Shown here piece after piece: positions 59,783 through 64,000 of a DNA stretch of 64,000 nt. A model generated the notes under the pieces. That model was not told the origin of the DNA, ran no database searches, and saw only the letters and a program-made list of their open reading frames with translations. This DNA comes from Neurospora intermedia (Eukaryota; Ascomycota; Sordariomycetes; Sordariales; Sordariaceae), in assembly GCA_037102815.1 (NCBI GenBank), contig BTPP01000003.1:3844001-3908000 (forward strand), in the 5' to 3' direction. The translations under genes and the position numbers were made by a program. Each line of letters starts with the position of its first letter. Positions within the stretch are counted from its first letter, which is position 1.

Positions 59783-61449
59783 AAAGCCTGGCTTGGCGCC
59801 CGCTCCCCACCTTACCCAACTTTCGAACGAGCCGACCGATGCGGGAATGGCTTCCCTGTGCGGGTTTCGGTCGCTCAAAAGTGAGATGGAGACGGGCTTG
59901 TCAACAGGTACCTACCTACGACACTTTGGGAAGAAAAAGGCAGCCAGGACATCACTTCTCTGTACATTATTGCGTCGGCTACATACTACCTTCCACTCTG
60001 AATCAAGGGTTCAATTGACTCATACGCATATGCATATCTCGTTGAACCCACATGATCTAGGCACACATACACTACATACTTCGAGGCCGACAGGCTGCCG
60101 TATGCTACAACACATACATTGACGAATGCGACGAACAAGAAACGCCAATTGCCGGAAGTCTGCAAGGCGCCGAAGTTCCATGCCAGCCCTCTCCAACTTT
60201 TGAAGGGTTGCTTCGAGTGGAGCAAGCAAGCGGTCGCACCCACCTAGAATCGCTCGCCGTGTCCGACCATGCAGGCTGGGTCGATGAAACACTGGCCGCT
60301 GGAATATTTTGTAGACATGGTATGGCAGGACTTGATTGACATTGAGGTTCAACATATGGCCAGCAGTCCATCACTACTACCAGATCCAAGTGGCACATAC
60401 TCTTGGACATCATATGCTCTAGATAGTGAGCCTTTTCTCGAACCTCAAGAGCCCTCGCTTCAAAACATTCTCAACGGGAGAGAATCGCCCTCTTACCTTA
60501 TACAACAATGCTGGTTTGTGTGTCAGGTTGGTACTTCCATTGTGAGTTGGCTTATTGGCCTTTCAAGAGAAAATTGTCCTCCGTCTAAAGCGACAGAGGA
60601 TAAGGCATGGGTTTGTGACGCCGCAGAAGCCTCTTATAGGTACTCCGAGACCTTTAACATTGGAAGACAGGTAGGCCTTTAACTACTAACAAGGTTGGGT
60701 CGTATGTTGGACGCAGCTGCGATGCGGGTCAGACTCACAAAAAAAGAAGACCAAGAAGTAGCTGGCCAAACTGCACTAAGACCAAAGAGGCACGCCGGCT
60801 GGCCTTGCGGTGATTGGCTAGTTTTGTTATGCAAGCTCCCACTGTCTTCGCTGCGCCCGCTCGCACGTCTAATGAACCACTGGTCAAAGATCCCGTCCGC
60901 TGCTTTGCGCATTGTTGAAATATCGGGGATGACTCCCATCGGCCGACTCTTTTTTGCTCTTCTCTTTTCCTCCTTTTTCCATCGAATTGAGATCACACAG
61001 TCACTCCGGCTTTCCAATCCCAGGTGCCCCTGACGGACATCCCCCCTTCGTCCTTCGACACTCAACAAAGTGTCCAAGCAAGCCGTGTTAACCACCTTGG
61101 TGGACCAACCACGAGGCAGTCGTCGCAGCAGTCGAGGAGCATCCCCCGTCGTCGTCAAGCAACACGGAGATCATCCTACTGCCCTGCCGGTACCCCACCA
61201 ATCTCAAGTTACCACACCCACGACAAGCAAGCAAACCTATCGGTATCGCTTAGCCAACAACATCCTTGTTTCAGCCGCAGCATTCGAGCTTCCTTGAAGC
61301 TCCGGCACATATTCTCATTATAGAACCATCACCAAGAGATAACCAATTGATCTGGCCCACCCAGGCGCAGTCACGAGACTTTGCTTACCTCAACTTCGAC
61401 ACTTTGTCTCCAACAATTTATCCCCGAGACCCCTGAGACTCTGGCTCCA
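59783..61449. other. Intergenic region and long leader of the next gene
   Basis: No recognised gene. One ATG frame, 60269-60682 (137 codons, + strand), has a plausible but unfamiliar composition (MQAGSMKHWPLEYF, one hydrophobic stretch VCQVGTSIVSWLIGL) and could be a small unknown protein; I rate that about 0.2. From about 61030 the sequence becomes C/A/T-rich without G, as long fungal 5' leaders do. Confidence 0.4.
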
Positions 61450-63882
61450 ATGGCTGGCATATCTCAAACCAATTCGGCCAACGCCTTCATGGAGGGCTTC
61501 TCGGTCTGCCAGGCCAACCTCGGCGAGGCCCTCACCTGGCTCCCTGCCATGGGCACTCCTGAGCTCGACGACATGATCAACGCTTTCATTCCGGGCCCTG
61601 CATCCATCAAGGACAAGCGTGCCCACATCTCCATGGACTTCCTCAGCTACTCGCAGCGCACCGGGTTCAACTTCAAGTTCTACCCCGTCCCCTCGACCTC
61701 CTTTACCTCCGCCAGCATCGCTTCTTCAGCCAGCTCTTCGCAGTTCGTTGACTCTGGCTACGCATCTAGCTTCAACGTCTCCCCAGTCATTTCCGACTCG
61801 AGCGCATGGACCCAGTCCCCGGCCTCTTTCACTTCCCCAGCCTCCTTCGACGACGCTACCAGGATAGCAAAGGCCCGCTCATCGACCTCCACTACCAAGA
61901 AGTCGACTTCTCCTAGCAGTCGACATCAGGTCGTCGACTTTGCCAACCACCCCGGCATGCGGATCATGACCAAGGATGGCCGAGATGTTACCAACTCTGC
62001 CTCCCGGGGATGCAAGACCAAGGAGCAGAGGGACCATGCTCACCTCATGCGCATCATCAAGGCCTGTGATGCATGCCGGAAGAGGAAGGTCCGTTGTGAT
62101 CCCAGCCACAAGAAGCGGGCTGCCTCGCACACATCTCCCGCTGCGACCGAGTCGAAGCCCACCAAGAAGCAAAGGAAAGAGACAGCAGAAGCACCGCCGC
62201 CTGCTCCAGTTGTTGTTGAGACCACTCCCGAGTTGCTCGACGTCAACCACTTGGAGAACTTCGATGCTGCCACATTCGTCATGCCCTCTGTTGAAGGAAT
62301 CGAGACGGTCGATGATAACTTCTGGAACCGGTACTTCAACTTCGACCAGGATGTCTTCACCGACTTTACCCCTGGCACCTTCGATCAGTTCACTCCTTCC
62401 CAGGAGCTCTTCTACCAGAGCACCAGCTCCTCATCCGCCGCCTCTCCGTCGCAGGTATTCACTCCAGAGACCCCGGTACACACTCGCCCTTCACCGGCAA
62501 TTGCCACCGAACCGGTGGTTGCGACGGCCGCTCCGGCTCTGCCCTACCTAAACCCGGGCGTTCCGCATGGCACCGAGTTTGTCGACTTCAATCTCTACTC
62601 ACCACCTGCCGACTTCTCTCTCGACGAGGAGCTCCTCGGCCTTGGCCAGCAACAGTCCCATGCACCTTTCGACTTCGGATACGCCGATCAGCAATACTTC
62701 GGCGATGCCAGCGTCGTTGCCCACAGGACTGAGTCACGATCCAGTCCATCTTCACCATCCGTATCCGGAGTGATATCAAGTCACCAACGACGGCCACTTG
62801 AGGTATACGGTGGACTCCCTGGAAGTGAAAACCTACCGACCTTGAGCAACGTATCGCCAGCTGTACAAACCCCCGGTCAACTGGCTGTGCAGCAACAACA
62901 AGAACAACAGCGCTATCGCCAACTTGCATCCGGTAATGAGAGCAGGGTAATCCCACAGAGCTCTGATCAACATTCTGTGACAATTGACTCAGGAACGCTG
63001 CATAATCCAGCTTCTCCTGTCTCCAACGTTACGAGCGACACGTTGACGGCGCTGAATGTTCGACATGCACCTCATAACATCGACAGATCTGTGATGAACG
63101 TCGGGCGAACGGATCTACACCGGCGTTCACCGATTGCCTTGCAGTTTGTGAATGCCGGTGAATCGGTGAACGCCGGTGCTACTACCCAACACGCATCGTC
63201 TGTTGAACAACAAATCCGCACCGCGACGGTGGAGACGTCTGCAAGGTTGAAGTCACCAGTCAAATACAACAGCTCTGTCCCACAACGACAGAAGCAAGGA
63301 TTTGCTGGTCTGCCGGTAGACCTCTCGACAACATCCCGAGATGTCAGCAGTGGCATTTGCTACAGTTCTGCCTCCAGCTCGACCCGCCTGGGGACAACAA
63401 CGACGGCCTCGTCACAGTCTTCCACCACCGCCGCCACCACCACTACCACCACCACCACCATCTTGCCAGGCCGACGAGAAAGCGGCGACGGAGAAGGATT
63501 CGCAAAGATTGGAGCAAAGCTTTTCAGCTACACTACCTCCGCATCATCTTCCTCTCAATCCTCCTTCTTCCCGCTAGTCGTGCTTGGTCTCGTCTCTTGT
63601 CTCGTGGTAACTGCTTTGCGAACATGCTGCAGCCACATCAACGACAACTGGGGCGGTCATCTCGATCCCCTCAACACTCTGTTCATTGCGAGCTTGTCCT
63701 TATTCTCACTTTGGCTACAATCATCATTCCGATGGCCAGTCGATCCCGACACCCACACCACAAGTCATGCCTCCGTCCAAGGACTCTTCGGCTCCTCAGT
63801 TTCCCGACAAGCCAAAGCGCTTGTTGCGAGCAATTCGCCCTTTTCCCGGATGGTGTCTAGATCACGATCAATCATGATCTAA
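61450..63882 (+). CDS. Half-Zn2Cys6 protein with hydrophobic C-terminus
   Basis: A single exon of 810 residues. The ATG at 61450 (MAGISQTNSANAF) is chosen because the open frame extends upstream only to a TTG. Residues about 1-85 form a compact conserved-looking N-terminus, followed by a Ser/Thr-rich stretch. Then comes a basic block PGMRIMTKDGRDVTNSASRG leading into C206-x2-C209-x6-C216 (CDACRKRKVRC), the first half of a Zn2Cys6 DNA-binding cluster; no Cys of a second half follows. A lysine-rich nuclear-import-like segment comes next, then a long Gln/Ser/Pro-rich acidic region (activation-domain-like). A Thr8 tract lies near residue 670, then hydrophobic segments at about 705-725 (FFPLVVLGLVSCLVVTAL) and 740-758. 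It could be a membrane-anchored transcription regulator. An undetected intron in the last 500 bases cannot be excluded. Confidence 0.75.
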   Translation: MAGISQTNSANAFMEGFSVCQANLGEALTWLPAMGTPELDDMINAFIPGPASIKDKRAHISMDFLSYSQRTGFNFKFYPVPSTSFTSASIASSASSSQFVDSGYASSFNVSPVISDSSAWTQSPASFTSPASFDDATRIAKARSSTSTTKKSTSPSSRHQVVDFANHPGMRIMTKDGRDVTNSASRGCKTKEQRDHAHLMRIIKACDACRKRKVRCDPSHKKRAASHTSPAATESKPTKKQRKETAEAPPPAPVVVETTPELLDVNHLENFDAATFVMPSVEGIETVDDNFWNRYFNFDQDVFTDFTPGTFDQFTPSQELFYQSTSSSSAASPSQVFTPETPVHTRPSPAIATEPVVATAAPALPYLNPGVPHGTEFVDFNLYSPPADFSLDEELLGLGQQQSHAPFDFGYADQQYFGDASVVAHRTESRSSPSSPSVSGVISSHQRRPLEVYGGLPGSENLPTLSNVSPAVQTPGQLAVQQQQEQQRYRQLASGNESRVIPQSSDQHSVTIDSGTLHNPASPVSNVTSDTLTALNVRHAPHNIDRSVMNVGRTDLHRRSPIALQFVNAGESVNAGATTQHASSVEQQIRTATVETSARLKSPVKYNSSVPQRQKQGFAGLPVDLSTTSRDVSSGICYSSASSSTRLGTTTTASSQSSTTAATTTTTTTTILPGRRESGDGEGFAKIGAKLFSYTTSASSSSQSSFFPLVVLGLVSCLVVTALRTCCSHINDNWGGHLDPLNTLFIASLSLFSLWLQSSFRWPVDPDTHTTSHASVQGLFGSSVSRQAKALVASNSPFSRMVSRSRSIMI

Positions 63883-64000
63883 GTCACCCCGGCTAAGGCT
63901 GGAGTTGGAGAGAAAAAGACTGGTGTGATCCCATCTGATTTGATTGTTGACAATTGTCGAGTTCCTTTCATGGCATGCGAAGCATATGATTCAGTTTGTT
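63883..64000. other. 3' flank of the last gene
   Basis: 118 bases after the stop codon; no clear poly(A) signal or new gene start before the window ends. Confidence 0.4.

Overview
The window comes from a filamentous ascomycete (Pezizomycotina, probably a Sordariomycete). Genes are intron-poor, with 55-112 bp introns carrying GT..AG ends and CTAAC/CTGAC-type branch sites. Products are typical of that group: an AzgA purine permease, a BAR-SH3 protein, a DUF2439 Dbl2/Mte1-like protein and Zn-cluster proteins. Two sharply bounded AT-rich blocks are depleted of CpA/TpG and full of TpA, which is the mark of repeat-induced point mutation (RIP).

Layout. 1-6.9 kb holds the 3' end of one gene, a disordered repeat-containing protein gene (2137-4357) and a small hAT-type non-autonomous element (6034-6581). 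6.95-23.7 kb is one AT-rich block: a Fot1/pogo DNA transposon (TA duplication, 25-bp inverted ends) split in two by a 14.6-kb Ty3/gypsy-type LTR element. 23.7-42.7 kb is a gene island with a second copy of the hAT element (24152-24648), azgA (27694-29769, +), a BAR-SH3 gene (31129-32853, -), a DUF2439 gene (34339-37497, +) and a zinc-finger/hydrophobic-tail gene (39664-41725, +). 42.7-59.8 kb is the second AT-rich block. Its ends look like the inverted ends of a Mutator-like element, with an 8-bp direct repeat outside them. It holds a 7.2-kb gypsy-type LTR element, a decayed MULE-type transposase, two tRNA-like pieces and four unrelated tandem-repeat arrays. 59.8-64 kb holds a long leader and a second half-Zn2Cys6 gene with a hydrophobic tail (61450-63882, +).

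The host genes do not form a pathway or cluster; they look like ordinary neighbours in a GC-equilibrated island between two transposon nests. The main interest lies in the architecture. Both AT blocks are a DNA transposon carrying one nested LTR element. In both, the outer halves of the LTRs are much less RIP-mutated than the inner halves. The two hAT copies differ inside their terminal repeats, but each copy's two arms have changed in step. Two neighbouring genes encode an isolated half zinc cluster joined to a hydrophobic C-terminal tail. I found no metabolic cluster, CRISPR array, rRNA or complete tRNA.
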